DNA of 64,000 bases from Bacteroidota bacterium (GCA_016706595.1 JADJJH010000002.1:620001-684000), one strand, 5' to 3'; shown: positions 27,175 to 36,501, counted from the stretch's first letter. The notes: generated by a model not told the origin, from the sequence alone. Numbers and translations are program-made.

Positions 27175-28653
27175 ATGAGTAAAGAAATAACCTCCAGGTC
27201 AGTAGATTATAGTCAGTGGTATAACGATTTAATTTTGAAAGCCGGTTTGGCCGATTATAGTGCAGTTAGGGGCTGTATGGTTATAAAACCATATGGTTAC
27301 GCTTTGTGGGAGAATATGCGTGATGTTTTAGACAAAATGTTTAAGGATACAGGACATGTGAATGCCTATTTCCCCATATTTATACCGAAAAGTTTATTTG
27401 AAGCGGAAGAAAAGAATGCCGAAGGATTTGCAAAAGAATGCGCAGTAGTAACTCATTATAGATTAAAATCTGATCCGGATAATCCAGGGAAATTGATTGT
27501 TGACCCTGAAGCAAAATTAGAAGAAGAACTAGTGGTTCGTCCAACTTCTGAAGCCATTATTTGGAATACCTATAAAACCTGGATCCAATCGTATCGCGAT
27601 TTACCTATATTGGTAAACCAATGGGCGAATGTAGTAAGATGGGAAATGAGAACCAGATTATTTTTGCGCACCGCTGAATTTTTGTGGCAAGAAGGTCATA
27701 CCGCACATGCAACTCGCGATGAAGCAATAGAAGAAACAGAAAAAATGCTTGAAGTATACGCAACATTTGCCGAAAAGTATATGGCCTTGCCGGTAGTGAA
27801 AGGTGTAAAAACCGAGAATGAGCGTTTTGCAGGAGCCGATGATACCTATTGTATCGAAGCACTTATGCAAGATGGTAAAGCATTGCAAGCTGGAACGTCA
27901 CATTTTCTTGGTCAAAACTTTGCGAAAGCCTTTGATGTCACTTATATCAATAAGGAAAATAAACCCGAATTGGTTTGGGCAACTTCATGGGGTGTTTCTA
28001 CTCGATTAATTGGTGCCTTAGTAATGGCACATAGTGATGATGAAGGATTAGTTCTGCCTCCTAAATTAGCACCTATTCAAGTGGTGATAGTACCTATCTA
28101 TAAAGGAGAAGAAAGTAAAGCCCTCATCGATGCTAAGGCTAATGAAATTATTGCGGGACTTAAAGCCAATGGCATTCGGGTAAAATATGATGATTCAGAC
28201 AATGCCCGCCCGGGATGGAAATTTGCCGAATATGAAATGAAAGGTGTACCGGTACGTTTAGCAATAGGCGCTAGAGATATTGAAAACAATGTGATAGAAA
28301 TTGCCCGCCGTGATACAAGAGAAAAGAGTTCAGTGAGTTTGGATGGCTTAGTTGAACATATTGGCAATTTATTGAATGATATTCAAGAGTCAATTTTTAA
28401 TAAATCGTTGCAGTTTCGCAATGAACATATCACCGAGGTCAATCATTGGGATGAATTTGTTGCAACCCTTGATACAAAAACTGGATTTGTGAGTGCCCAC
28501 TGGGATGGAACAAACGAAACGGAAGACAAAATTAAAAATCTAACAAAAGCCACTATTCGTTGTATACCATTAGATAATAAGCAAGAAGCAGGAATTTGTA
28601 TATTATCCGGCAACCCAAGTAAACAAAGAGTTTTATTTGCCCGAGCCTATTAA
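27175..28653 (+). CDS. proS: Prolyl-tRNA synthetase (archaeal/eukaryotic type)
   Basis: A 492-residue class II synthetase. Motif regions include GYALWENMRDVLD, VRPTSEAIIWNTYKTWI, the motif 2 loop NVVRWEMRTRLFLRTAEFLW-QEGHTAH, and QAGTSHFLGQNFAKAFDV, followed by an anticodon-binding domain from about 285 and the ProS-C extension ending ILFARAY-like (VLFARAY). There is no bacterial editing (INS) insertion, so it belongs to the type 3/archaeal-type ProS found in Bacteroidota. It charges tRNA-Pro with proline. The two membrane-protein genes that follow at a 15-base gap may be co-transcribed. Confidence 0.96.
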   Translation: MSKEITSRSVDYSQWYNDLILKAGLADYSAVRGCMVIKPYGYALWENMRDVLDKMFKDTGHVNAYFPIFIPKSLFEAEEKNAEGFAKECAVVTHYRLKSDPDNPGKLIVDPEAKLEEELVVRPTSEAIIWNTYKTWIQSYRDLPILVNQWANVVRWEMRTRLFLRTAEFLWQEGHTAHATRDEAIEETEKMLEVYATFAEKYMALPVVKGVKTENERFAGADDTYCIEALMQDGKALQAGTSHFLGQNFAKAFDVTYINKENKPELVWATSWGVSTRLIGALVMAHSDDEGLVLPPKLAPIQVVIVPIYKGEESKALIDAKANEIIAGLKANGIRVKYDDSDNARPGWKFAEYEMKGVPVRLAIGARDIENNVIEIARRDTREKSSVSLDGLVEHIGNLLNDIQESIFNKSLQFRNEHITEVNHWDEFVATLDTKTGFVSAHWDGTNETEDKIKNLTKATIRCIPLDNKQEAGICILSGNPSKQRVLFARAY

Positions 28654-28668
28654 TTTGGAAATTAGTTT

Positions 28669-29067
28669 ATGAACGCAGATCAATTATTTAACCCTACTAA
28701 TAAAACGCAAATTAAGTATAGTTTACAGTGGGCAAAGTATGCTGCCATTGTATCCTTCATCAATCTAGGACTTGGTATTTTACAAATGTGTATAGGATTA
28801 GTGAAGGGAAATATGATCGGTACAGTTTTTACCTTTTTCTTATCATCTCTTATTACCTTAATTATGAGTGCTAGTTTGTTTCGTTTTGCAAAACTTGCTA
28901 CCATAAGTCTCGAGGCGTCAGATTCAATTCAATTTGAAAAAGCCTTGAGCTACCTAAAAATGTATTTTAAAGTAATGGGTATACTCTTTCTCATTATCAT
29001 TGGATTATTAGCACTCTTTGTTTTGATAGCTTTACTTGTAAATATTGCCGATTATGCAGGATTCTAA
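28669..29067 (+). CDS. DUF5362-like membrane protein
   Basis: A 132-residue protein with three to four hydrophobic helices (YAAIVSFINLGLGILQMCIG, MIGTVFTFFLSSLITLIMSA, and a long C-terminal ILFLIIIGLLALFVLIALLV) and a short conserved-looking amphipathic link QFEKALSYLKMYFKVMG. This layout matches the small DUF5362 family of Bacteroidota; function unknown. It begins 15 bases after proS and overlaps the next gene, which encodes a protein of the same plan, so the two look like a tandem paralogous pair. Confidence 0.65.
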   Translation: MNADQLFNPTNKTQIKYSLQWAKYAAIVSFINLGLGILQMCIGLVKGNMIGTVFTFFLSSLITLIMSASLFRFAKLATISLEASDSIQFEKALSYLKMYFKVMGILFLIIIGLLALFVLIALLVNIADYAGF

Positions 29068-29533
29068 TAAAGCAGAAGCCATAGAAGGTTTTACTGATAT
29101 CTCAACAGAATCTGCGAAGCACAATGAATTGCAAAGTTCAGGTGCTTGGGCAAAATTTATAGGCATCGTGTATGTATTGTCTGCAGCAATGGTATTAATA
29201 TTGATTGTATTAGTGATTGCCAACCTAGAAATGTTAGCGCAAAAATTGATTGTATTGAACGGATTAAGTGAATCGACCTTATTATTTTTAATGGGAGCCG
29301 GTAAATGGCTTTTTACGTTTATAATGTTGGTATCAGGTTCAGTATTTTTTTTGAATGGATTTTTTTTGCTCAAGTTTGGCAATTCTACTAAACAATATTT
29401 AGCTTCTTTACATACCGAGTATATTGCCAAAGCATTTCATTATCTTGGTAGATATATGATGTTAACCGCTGTATTATCTGTATTATCTACCGTTTTAAGT
29501 TTAGCCGCCCTGCTATTTTATATTTTTAGTTGA
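29054..29533 (+). CDS. DUF5362-like membrane protein, second copy
   Basis: About 159 residues from ATG 29054 (an upstream TTG at 29045 is in frame but less likely). An acidic N-terminal tail of about 30 residues is followed by four hydrophobic segments and the link AKAFHYLGRYMMLTAVLSVL, comparable to EKALSYLKMYFKVMGILFLI in the preceding gene. The 14-base overlap with that gene suggests translational coupling, perhaps to form a complex. Function unknown. Confidence 0.65.
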   Translation: MQDSNKAEAIEGFTDISTESAKHNELQSSGAWAKFIGIVYVLSAAMVLILIVLVIANLEMLAQKLIVLNGLSESTLLFLMGAGKWLFTFIMLVSGSVFFLNGFFLLKFGNSTKQYLASLHTEYIAKAFHYLGRYMMLTAVLSVLSTVLSLAALLFYIFS

Positions 29534-29573
29534 AAGGAATGTAGTCGCGAGTTCCATAAAATGTTTATATTAG

Positions 29574-31148
29574 ATGATGCGAAATCGTATGATTAAGGTT
29601 TCTATGGTTATTGCTATTTTAATGCAATTAGTGCCATTTGATTTATTTGCACAAAAGCGAATTGATCAAGTGATTCCCGATGCCGAGAAAAGAAAAGTAC
29701 TGCGCGCAAGGAAATTGTATAATCAATATAAAATTTACAAGGGGGAACAAATTTTAAAAGATCTCGCAAAGGCAAATCCTACAATACCTTATTATCACGA
29801 AGCCTTAGTGCAAATGCAACGGCAAGTATTGAGACACTTACGTGACGTTCCGGCAGAACTTGAATCATTGGCTATCAGTGCAAAAGCCGATTCCCTCGAT
29901 AAAATGGATACAGACTCGAGCTACGCAAAGCATGAAAGTATGAAATCGAATATTGCCATATCAAAAAAAGATACAGTAGAGTGGGATGGTTTTGATTCGG
30001 GATTTAGAGCTGAAAATGTAAAAAAGAAAAAGCAAGTTATTGAGGAAAAGGATCCTGAAGAAATTACTGAAGCGGTGGTTACTATAGATAGTACTTTGCT
30101 GGAAGAAGACTTTGCTGGAGATGATATTAACCTGCCCTTGCCAAATTTAAAGCGCGACAAGTCGCTCGAAAAACAATTGAAAAGTTTATCTGAACTTGCC
30201 CAAATTCCTTATGAAAGCTATCGCGATGATTTTATCAGAAACTGCAGGAAAGCAACTTTACAAGTCGAATATGCCGATTCCGCTTCATGGTATTTGCGAG
30301 AATTTTTAATTGATACTTTAGCTCTCGAAATGCCATCAAATCCTGTAGCGATTGAATCTTTCGAACGTGGTATCGAAGCATTCACCGAAAAATTGTACAA
30401 GCAAGCTGAAATAGAATTTAAAAAATCGATAGAGCTTTTCCCTGCATACTATGAGGCTTATATGCATTTAGCAGAAACAGCATATCACATTGGCAAAGAT
30501 TCGTTGGCCATTGCAAATTATCATTTGGCCATTCAATTGCAACCACTAAAGACCGAGCCATGGGAAAATTTAAGTAAACTGTACGAACAGCAAGGCAAAT
30601 ATAAACAATCGGCTAATGCAATTATTTCGGCCATATGTGTTTATCCTCAACAGCATTTTATGCAATCTTTAAAGCGCATCGTTCAAAAAGATGGGCTTGC
30701 CTTTAAAAGTCAGTGGATCCCACGTGAAGTATATCCTTTAAGCATGGCAAGTAATTATTTTGAAATTGCCGTCACTGAAAAATCACCATGGTGGTTTTAT
30801 CAAATGGCTGATCAAGAGTTGAGATGTTGTACTGATACTTCAGGGGTAATACAAACCAATGAAATAACTAAAGAAAAATATTTGGAAGTATATGCCTGGA
30901 ACAAAATGTTAGATTCAACTTCTAAGGATAGTTTTTTATTTGCAAGGGCTATGCGTAAAGCAGGATTCTTAGATTGTTATACATTAATCACTTGTTTTCA
31001 TAATGATCTCTATTTGCAATATGCTGACTTGGTAAAAAAATATCCCGAAAAAGTAAAGGAATACTTTTATATGCTCATTAATTGGGATAATAAGAAATTC
31101 GATAAATTGAGGAATCAATTTTTACCACCAAAGGGGAAGAAGAAATAG
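29574..31148 (+). CDS. Exported TPR-repeat protein
   Basis: A 524-residue protein with an N-terminal signal (MRNRMIKVSMVIAILMQLVP, ending DLFAQ). TPR-like helical pairs are visible at about 255-345 (FERGIEAFTEKLYKQAEIEF, YYEAYMHLAETAYHIGKDSL, AIQLQPLKTEPWENLSKLYE) and the C-terminal part contains FARAMRKAGFLDCYTLITCF. The central region is acidic and probably flexible. TPRs make protein-protein scaffolds; no enzymatic motif is seen. It follows the DUF5362-like pair by 40 bases, so shared transcription is possible. Confidence 0.7.
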   Translation: MMRNRMIKVSMVIAILMQLVPFDLFAQKRIDQVIPDAEKRKVLRARKLYNQYKIYKGEQILKDLAKANPTIPYYHEALVQMQRQVLRHLRDVPAELESLAISAKADSLDKMDTDSSYAKHESMKSNIAISKKDTVEWDGFDSGFRAENVKKKKQVIEEKDPEEITEAVVTIDSTLLEEDFAGDDINLPLPNLKRDKSLEKQLKSLSELAQIPYESYRDDFIRNCRKATLQVEYADSASWYLREFLIDTLALEMPSNPVAIESFERGIEAFTEKLYKQAEIEFKKSIELFPAYYEAYMHLAETAYHIGKDSLAIANYHLAIQLQPLKTEPWENLSKLYEQQGKYKQSANAIISAICVYPQQHFMQSLKRIVQKDGLAFKSQWIPREVYPLSMASNYFEIAVTEKSPWWFYQMADQELRCCTDTSGVIQTNEITKEKYLEVYAWNKMLDSTSKDSFLFARAMRKAGFLDCYTLITCFHNDLYLQYADLVKKYPEKVKEYFYMLINWDNKKFDKLRNQFLPPKGKKK

Positions 31149-31269
31149 GGTTTTTAAACCACAATCGATACAGAGATATGTGTTCGAAACACATTTGCAT
31201 GGATATTTACATCCTCTATGTTTCGGTGTGATGTATACTATAATCTTTCTTTACGATAAATGCAAACTA

Positions 31270-31656
31270 TTAAAATGGCAAATCGTCGTTTGGCGCATTT
31301 TCGCTTTGCATTACGGAAGCTTCATTAGCATAAGAGGGTGAACTAGCTTGAGGGGTAGCTTGTTGTGTTGCGCCTGCTCTTTCTAAACGCCAAGCTTCAA
31401 GCGAGTTAAAGAATTTCACACCTTCCGGTCCGTTCCATTCACGGCCTCTTAAATTAAACGAAACTTTCATCTCGTCGCCTACTTGAAACGAATCCAATAA
31501 GGCGCATTTGTCTTGCGTTAATTGCAAAGAAATATATTGGGGATATTGGGATGTTAAATCGGTAGTGATTACAAATTCTCTTTTCGAAAATTTGTCGCTA
31601 ACTACTTGTGTGTCTTTCTTTACTTTTAGGGTTCCATTTACTTCAAAAGATGCCAT
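31270..31656 (-). CDS. DUF3127 (OB-fold-like) protein
   Basis: Starting at ATG 31656 gives MASFEVNGTLKVKKDTQVVS, the standard start of this family; the longer frame to 31701 adds 15 unlikely residues. The 128-residue product contains KREFVITTDLTSQYPQYISL and GREWNGPEGVKFFNSLEAWR, hallmarks of DUF3127, and ends in an acidic NDDLPF tail like the tip of single-stranded DNA-binding proteins. The family is thought to be OB-fold; the tail similarity suggests, but does not prove, interaction with DNA-repair proteins. Single gene, divergent from the nucleotidase pair. Confidence 0.85.
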   Translation of the reverse strand: MASFEVNGTLKVKKDTQVVSDKFSKREFVITTDLTSQYPQYISLQLTQDKCALLDSFQVGDEMKVSFNLRGREWNGPEGVKFFNSLEAWRLERAGATQQATPQASSPSYANEASVMQSENAPNDDLPF

Positions 31657-31719
31657 GATATGTGTAATTTTAATCCGACGAAGTAAATCTATTTTATACA
31701 TTTCGACAACAAAGCATGC

Positions 31720-32520
31720 ATGAAAATTAATAACTACTTTTTCCCATTTCTGTTTTTGCTAGGTTTAGGATGTAAAGTGTACTATCAGCCAACATCTTCT
31801 GCGCAGCAAAAATATGAGGTGAAGGCTTCCAATCAACTAGATACGATTTCTGACATTGGAAAACTGCTAAAGCCTTATCGCGATTCACTTTCTTTTACTA
31901 TGAATGCAGTGATTGGCTATGCAACAGGTAAATTTGAGAAAGCTAAGCCTTCGGGCAGTTTAGGTAATTTAGTAGTAGATATATTGATGCAACAGGCTCG
32001 GAAAATTGATACGAATACCTATGGTGCAATTTATAATTATGGAGGTTTACGTATCAATCAAATTCCGGAAGGGGATATCACAAGAGGTAAAATATTTGAA
32101 CTTTTGCCTTTTGATAATGAATTGGTTTTAATTGAAGTAAATGGTAAAATTCTCACACAATGGCTGCAACATATAGCCAAATCCGGCGGTTGGCCGGTAA
32201 GTATTGAATGCAGTTTTTATTATGATAGTTTGTATAATTTTCAATTGCAAAATGATACAATCTTTATTGAACGCGAAAATGGCGATGTAGAAATGTCAAT
32301 AAACCGACGAACCTTAGATTCAAATATTACCTATCTCATTGCCACCAACGATTATATTGCGAATGGGGGCGATAATTGTGATTTTTTAAAAGGCTTAAAA
32401 CGTAAATCAACAGGCAAACTAATTCGAGATATAGTCCTTGATCGCATGATGTTTAAGCCTAATCTTTATCCGGATGATTATCAACGAATCATCTTGCAAA
32501 ATCCACTTCAATCAAAGTAA
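31720..32520 (+). CDS. 5'-nucleotidase C-terminal-domain lipoprotein
   Basis: A 266-residue protein with a lipoprotein signal (LGLGC, Cys18) followed by only the C-terminal substrate-binding domain of UshA-type 5'-nucleotidases: SGSLGNLVVDILMQQARKID, YNYGGLRINQIPEGDITRG-like strand, FELLPFDNELVLIEVNGKIL and YLIATNDYIANGGDNCDFL. The catalytic metallophosphatase domain is a separate protein encoded 3 bases downstream. In UshA the two parts are one chain in the opposite order (catalytic first). Together they should hydrolyse nucleotides or related phosphoesters in the periplasm. Confidence 0.9.
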   Translation: MKINNYFFPFLFLLGLGCKVYYQPTSSAQQKYEVKASNQLDTISDIGKLLKPYRDSLSFTMNAVIGYATGKFEKAKPSGSLGNLVVDILMQQARKIDTNTYGAIYNYGGLRINQIPEGDITRGKIFELLPFDNELVLIEVNGKILTQWLQHIAKSGGWPVSIECSFYYDSLYNFQLQNDTIFIERENGDVEMSINRRTLDSNITYLIATNDYIANGGDNCDFLKGLKRKSTGKLIRDIVLDRMMFKPNLYPDDYQRIILQNPLQSK

Positions 32521-32523
32521 TCA

Positions 32524-33486
32524 ATGAATCAAATTATACAACCAATGTATTCTGTAAATCGGCGAAAATTCATCCGGCAATCTGCAATGTCAGCAGGTTT
32601 ACTGGCTGTCGGACAATTGCCTCTAGATGCTTTTGCAAAAAGTACTAACAAGCAAGAGCTTACTATTTTACATACCAACGATGTCCATAGTCGATTAGAT
32701 CCTTTTCCGATGGATGGTAGTAAATTCCAAGGAATGGGAGGTGTTTTAGCACGAGAAAAAATTATTTCAAGCATACGAAATGAAACCGAACAAGTATTGT
32801 TATTAGATTCAGGTGATATCTTTCAAGGCACACCTTACTTTAATAAGTTTCAAGGCAAGCCGGAGATGCAAGTAATGAGTATGTTAAAGTATGATGCAGC
32901 CACTTTAGGCAATCATGATTTTGATAATGGAATTGAAGGACTTGCTAATCAATTAGTTCATGCAAATTTTCCTTTTGTAAATTGTAATTACGACTTTACA
33001 AATACAGAACTGGAAAATAAAATTGAACCGTATACCATCATCAAAAAAGGCAAATTAAAAATTGGCATCTTTGGTGTTGGCATCGAATTGCAAGGTTTGG
33101 TTCCTGATAAATTATTTGGAAACATACAATATCATAACCCTATTGAAAATGCAAATAAAATAGCTTATTTTTTAAAGCAAAAAAAACGTTGCGATTATAT
33201 TATATGTTTATCACATCTAGGTTTCGAATACAAGGATAATAAGGTTTCAGACAAAATTCTTGCAAAAGAATCTGAACATATCCATTTAATTTTAGGAGGC
33301 CATACGCATACATTTTTAGATGAACCTCATAAAACAAAAAATCGAAAAAATCAAGAGGTAATTATCAATCAGGTAGGTTGGGCAGGTATTATGTTAGGAA
33401 GGATAAATATTTATTTTGATAATAAAGAGGACTACGACTACGTTTCAAATTTTACTGCTATTGAAGTGAAAGAAACAAGCGCGTAA
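32524..33486 (+). CDS. 5'-nucleotidase catalytic (metallophosphatase) domain protein, Tat-exported
   Basis: A 320-residue protein with a twin-arginine signal (NRRKFIRQSAMSAGLLAVG) and the full calcineurin-like metallophosphatase set: LHTNDVHSRL, LDSGDIFQGTPYF, TLGNHDFDNG, ICLSHLG and GGHTHTF, supplying the two-metal ligands. It lacks the C-terminal nucleotide-binding domain, which is the preceding gene. A start at Met8 (32545) would also give a Tat signal. Export by Tat while the partner is a Sec-exported lipoprotein means the two halves must meet in the periplasm. Confidence 0.9.
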   Translation: MNQIIQPMYSVNRRKFIRQSAMSAGLLAVGQLPLDAFAKSTNKQELTILHTNDVHSRLDPFPMDGSKFQGMGGVLAREKIISSIRNETEQVLLLDSGDIFQGTPYFNKFQGKPEMQVMSMLKYDAATLGNHDFDNGIEGLANQLVHANFPFVNCNYDFTNTELENKIEPYTIIKKGKLKIGIFGVGIELQGLVPDKLFGNIQYHNPIENANKIAYFLKQKKRCDYIICLSHLGFEYKDNKVSDKILAKESEHIHLILGGHTHTFLDEPHKTKNRKNQEVIINQVGWAGIMLGRINIYFDNKEDYDYVSNFTAIEVKETSA

Positions 33487-33614
33487 AAATTTTTTTTTTC
33501 AACAAAAAATTACCACTTTCGTTCTCAGAAGCATTTTTCTTATAACCCTTATCGCAGTAAGAAAAAAGTAGAAAGCAAAACATAACCTATTCATATAAAT
33601 TCAGTAACACAAAC

Positions 33615-35051
33615 ATGACGAAGACCTTTGAGAAAATATGGGAAAATTGTTTAAAGGTAATTAAGGATAATATTAGTTGGCAAGCATACAAAACATGGTT
33701 TGAACCGATTAAACCGGTAGCACTTGAAGATAACGTATTAGTGATTGAAGTGCCAAGTCAGTTTTTTTATGAGTGGCTCGAAGAACACTACGTTGAATTG
33801 ATTGCCAAAACCATTAAAAGAGAACTAGGCAAAAACGCCCAATTAGAATATCGAATTCTGATGGAGAATCAGAATAAAAAAAATCCGGCTACTATGCGTG
33901 TGTTAGCCAGCAATCATCAGCAAGCCCAACTTAGCAATAATTATGTTGATATTCAATTAGGTAAAGATGAAGGAATTAAAAATCCTTTTGTCATTCCGGG
34001 TTTAAAGCGTTCGCAAATCGATCCGCAACTAAACCCAAATCATACATTTGATGCCTACGTTGAAGGTGAGTGTAATCGCTTGGCGCGAAGTGCGGGTATT
34101 GCCGTAGCTCAAAAACCGGGGGGGACTTCATTTAATCCATTGGTAGTGTATAGTTCTTCTGGATTAGGTAAAACACATCTAGTGCATGCCATTGGTAACG
34201 AAACAAAACGACTGCATCCTAATAAAACCGTATTGTATGTAAGTGCAGAAAAATTTATCCATCAGTTTATCGAGCACTCACGTAATAATGAAATTAACGA
34301 CTTTATTAATTTTTATCAGTTGATTGATGTATTGATTATCGATGATATTCATTATTTCGCACCCGCAATAAAGTCGCAAGATGCCTTCTTTTCAATATTC
34401 AACCATCTTCATCAAAACGGTAAACAATTAATACTTACCAGCGATAAGCCACCTAAAGATTTAGATGGCATGCAAGAACGACTTCTTTCGCGTTTCCGTT
34501 GGGGATTAAGTGCCGATTTGCAAGCGCCTGATTTTGAAACGCGTATGTCGATCTTAGAACATAAGATGCGTAACGATGGTTTAGAATTACCGGTTGAAGT
34601 GGTGAAATACCTTGCCTACAATGTGCAAAACAATATTCGCGAAATGGAAGGCGCATTAATTTCATTACTTGCCCATTCATCCTTAGTAAAAAAAGAAATT
34701 GATCTCGAATTGGCCAAAAAGGTATTACGTAATATCGTAAAAACTTCTTCGAAAGAAATTACCATCGATACTATACAAAAAATGGTTTGCGAATATTATG
34801 AAATCACTTACGATAAACTTCAAGCCAAAACCCGTAAGCGTGAAATTGTACAAGCTCGACAAATTTCTATGTTCTTAGCTAAACAATTCACAAAAAATTC
34901 TTTAAAAACCATCGGCGATCATTTTGGTGGCCGCGATCACACTACGGTTATTCATAGCTGTCAAACCGTAAAAGATTTGATGGATACCGATACCATGATA
35001 CGTGAACAGGTTAAGGAATTACAACAAAAAGTTCAATTAGCAGCGATATAA
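33615..35051 (+). CDS. dnaA: Chromosomal replication initiator DnaA
   Basis: A 478-residue DnaA: domain I (FEKIWENCLKVIKDNISWQA), a variable linker, the AAA+ domain with P-loop SSSGLGKTHL at about 180-189, Walker B LIIDDIHYF, sensor ILTSDKPP and arginine-finger region LLSRFRWGLSADL, and domain IV with GGRDHTTVIHSC for DnaA-box binding. The first glycine of the usual GxxxxGKT P-loop is serine here. dnaN, recF and gyrB are not adjacent, as is common in Bacteroidota, and no cluster of DnaA boxes flanks the gene. Confidence 0.97.
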   Translation: MTKTFEKIWENCLKVIKDNISWQAYKTWFEPIKPVALEDNVLVIEVPSQFFYEWLEEHYVELIAKTIKRELGKNAQLEYRILMENQNKKNPATMRVLASNHQQAQLSNNYVDIQLGKDEGIKNPFVIPGLKRSQIDPQLNPNHTFDAYVEGECNRLARSAGIAVAQKPGGTSFNPLVVYSSSGLGKTHLVHAIGNETKRLHPNKTVLYVSAEKFIHQFIEHSRNNEINDFINFYQLIDVLIIDDIHYFAPAIKSQDAFFSIFNHLHQNGKQLILTSDKPPKDLDGMQERLLSRFRWGLSADLQAPDFETRMSILEHKMRNDGLELPVEVVKYLAYNVQNNIREMEGALISLLAHSSLVKKEIDLELAKKVLRNIVKTSSKEITIDTIQKMVCEYYEITYDKLQAKTRKREIVQARQISMFLAKQFTKNSLKTIGDHFGGRDHTTVIHSCQTVKDLMDTDTMIREQVKELQQKVQLAAI

Positions 35052-35060
35052 TCAATACTG

Positions 35061-35092
35061 TAGAGGAGTAGAAATACTCCTCTATTTTTTTT
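35061..35092 (+). terminator. Intrinsic terminator of dnaA
   Basis: A perfect 10-bp stem TAGAGGAGTA / TACTCCTCTA with GAAA loop, then eight T residues, beginning nine bases after the dnaA stop. Confidence 0.93.
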
Positions 35093-35195
35093 ATTTCCTT
35101 GATAGTGTTGATAAACAAGTTAATCTCCAAACGAATTATACTTTTACACCTCAATTTAAATTGTAACTTTACCCCTCATTTAATTTTTCGAAAGC

Positions 35196-36185
35196 ATGTC
35201 AAAACTGCAAGCTGCCATTACCTGTGTAGGTGGTTACGTACCTGAAGATAAACTTACCAATTTAGACCTTGAAAAAATTGTAGATACTACCGACGAGTGG
35301 ATTACCACGCGAACCGGCATTAAAGAACGTCGTATTTTAATGGGCGAAGGTTTAGGTACTTCCGATATGGCCGTTCATGCCGTGCAAGAAATTTTTGATA
35401 AGAAAGGCATCGATCCACTAGAAATAGAATTACTAATTTGTGCAACTACTACACCCGACTTTACTTTTCCGGCAACGGCCAATGTGATTTGCGATAAGCT
35501 TGGAATGAAAAATGCTTGGGGTTACGATTTAAGTGCAGCTTGTAGCGGATTTATTTATGCCCTCACTACAGCAGCTCAGTTTATTGAAACCGGAAAACAT
35601 AAAAAAGTAATTGTAGTAGGTGGCGATAAAATGAGCTCCATCCTAAATTTCGAAGATCGTGCTACTTGTATCATTTTTGGTGATGGTTGTGGTGCTGTTT
35701 TATTAGAACCCAATACCGAAGGCCTTGGCATTGTAGATAGCATTTTACGATCAGATGGCGCAGGTCGTGCATTCTTACATCAGAAAGCGGGAGGTTCAGT
35801 AAAACCGGCTACTGTTGAAACTGTTATGAATAAAGATCATTTTGTGTATCAAGAAGGACAAACCGTATTTAAGTTCGCCGTAAAAAATATGGCCGATGTT
35901 GCCTATGATATTATGCAACGAAATAATTTAGAAGAAAAGGATATTGCTTGGTTAGTACCGCATCAAGCCAATAAACGAATTATTGATGCTACCCGCGAAC
36001 GAATGGGTTTACCCGAAGAAAAAGTGATGATTAATATTCAACGGTATGGTAATACCACCAATGGCACTTTGCCACTTTGTTTGTGGGAGTGGGAAAAGAA
36101 ATTGAAGAAAGGTGATAATATAATTTTAGCCGCTTTTGGTGGTGGCTTCACCTGGGGGGCAACCTATTTAAAGTGGGCGTATTAA
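35196..36185 (+). CDS. fabH: 3-oxoacyl-ACP synthase III (FabH)
   Basis: A 329-residue thiolase-fold enzyme that starts fatty-acid synthesis by condensing acetyl-CoA with malonyl-ACP. Catalytic Cys lies in DLSAACSGFIYAL (about 110), His in WLVPHQANKRII and Asn in RYGNTTNGTLPL; the N-terminal TTDEWITTRTGIKERRI is typical. The C-terminal GGGFTWGATYLKW completes the fold. It stands alone after the dnaA terminator rather than in a plsX-fabH cluster. A weak promoter-like TAACTTTA precedes the ATG by about 25 bases. Confidence 0.95.
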   Translation: MSKLQAAITCVGGYVPEDKLTNLDLEKIVDTTDEWITTRTGIKERRILMGEGLGTSDMAVHAVQEIFDKKGIDPLEIELLICATTTPDFTFPATANVICDKLGMKNAWGYDLSAACSGFIYALTTAAQFIETGKHKKVIVVGGDKMSSILNFEDRATCIIFGDGCGAVLLEPNTEGLGIVDSILRSDGAGRAFLHQKAGGSVKPATVETVMNKDHFVYQEGQTVFKFAVKNMADVAYDIMQRNNLEEKDIAWLVPHQANKRIIDATRERMGLPEEKVMINIQRYGNTTNGTLPLCLWEWEKKLKKGDNIILAAFGGGFTWGATYLKWAY

Positions 36186-36215
36186 AATGACTCAGCCAAA
36201 TTTATTCTAATTTGC

Positions 36216-36332
36216 AATTTGGGCGGCATACACGCTTTACATTGCAAGTCCTCGCACGCCGAAGCGTCGTGCTGTGGGCTTTCCGTTATCCCGCATTAAT
36301 TGCGGGATTGCCGCAATGCAAACGCAATTCAA
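36216..36332 (-). repeat. Candidate dispersed hairpin repeat (Bacteroidota-type non-coding element)
   Basis: This GC-richer stretch behind fabH has nested hairpins: GCACG...CGTGC (36254-36272 region) and ATCCCGCA-TTAAT-TGCGGGAT (36288-36308 region), joined by GGGCTTTCCGTT. Read on the minus strand the order is hairpin, then AACGGAAAGCCC. The element at 47685-47785 has the same plan (hairpin, then an AACG...AGCCC-type segment). From memory such elements recur in many Bacteroidota genomes; no search was run. The open frame across it is not convincing. The remaining bases up to 36501 show nothing recognisable. Confidence 0.5.
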
Positions 36333-36501
36333 GTTATACCAATGTGATTTGTGTCGTAGACCAAATCTTACAGTGGTTTATGCCGATTAGATAGCTGTTC
36401 AGACCAATAAAATGATCTGTTATAGATATCATTTCGGTATTAAAATGCTCTCGTTCAATTTTTAGTAAAGCCAAATGTATGTAACGAAGCCTAAGAGGTT
36501 T

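Noticed and set aside
31165..31200. Inverted repeat ATGTGTT-CGA-AACACAT as terminator of the TPR gene
   Set aside because: Seven-bp AT-rich stem without a T run; could be an operator or chance.
33487..35195. Replication origin around dnaA
   Set aside because: Only one near-match to a DnaA box (TTATCAACA on the minus strand, about 35107) was found, with no cluster or AT-rich unwinding stretch that stands out.
36212..36394. 60-residue open frame on the plus strand
   Set aside because: It runs across the hairpin element behind fabH; no signal, no domain, and the hairpins explain the sequence better.
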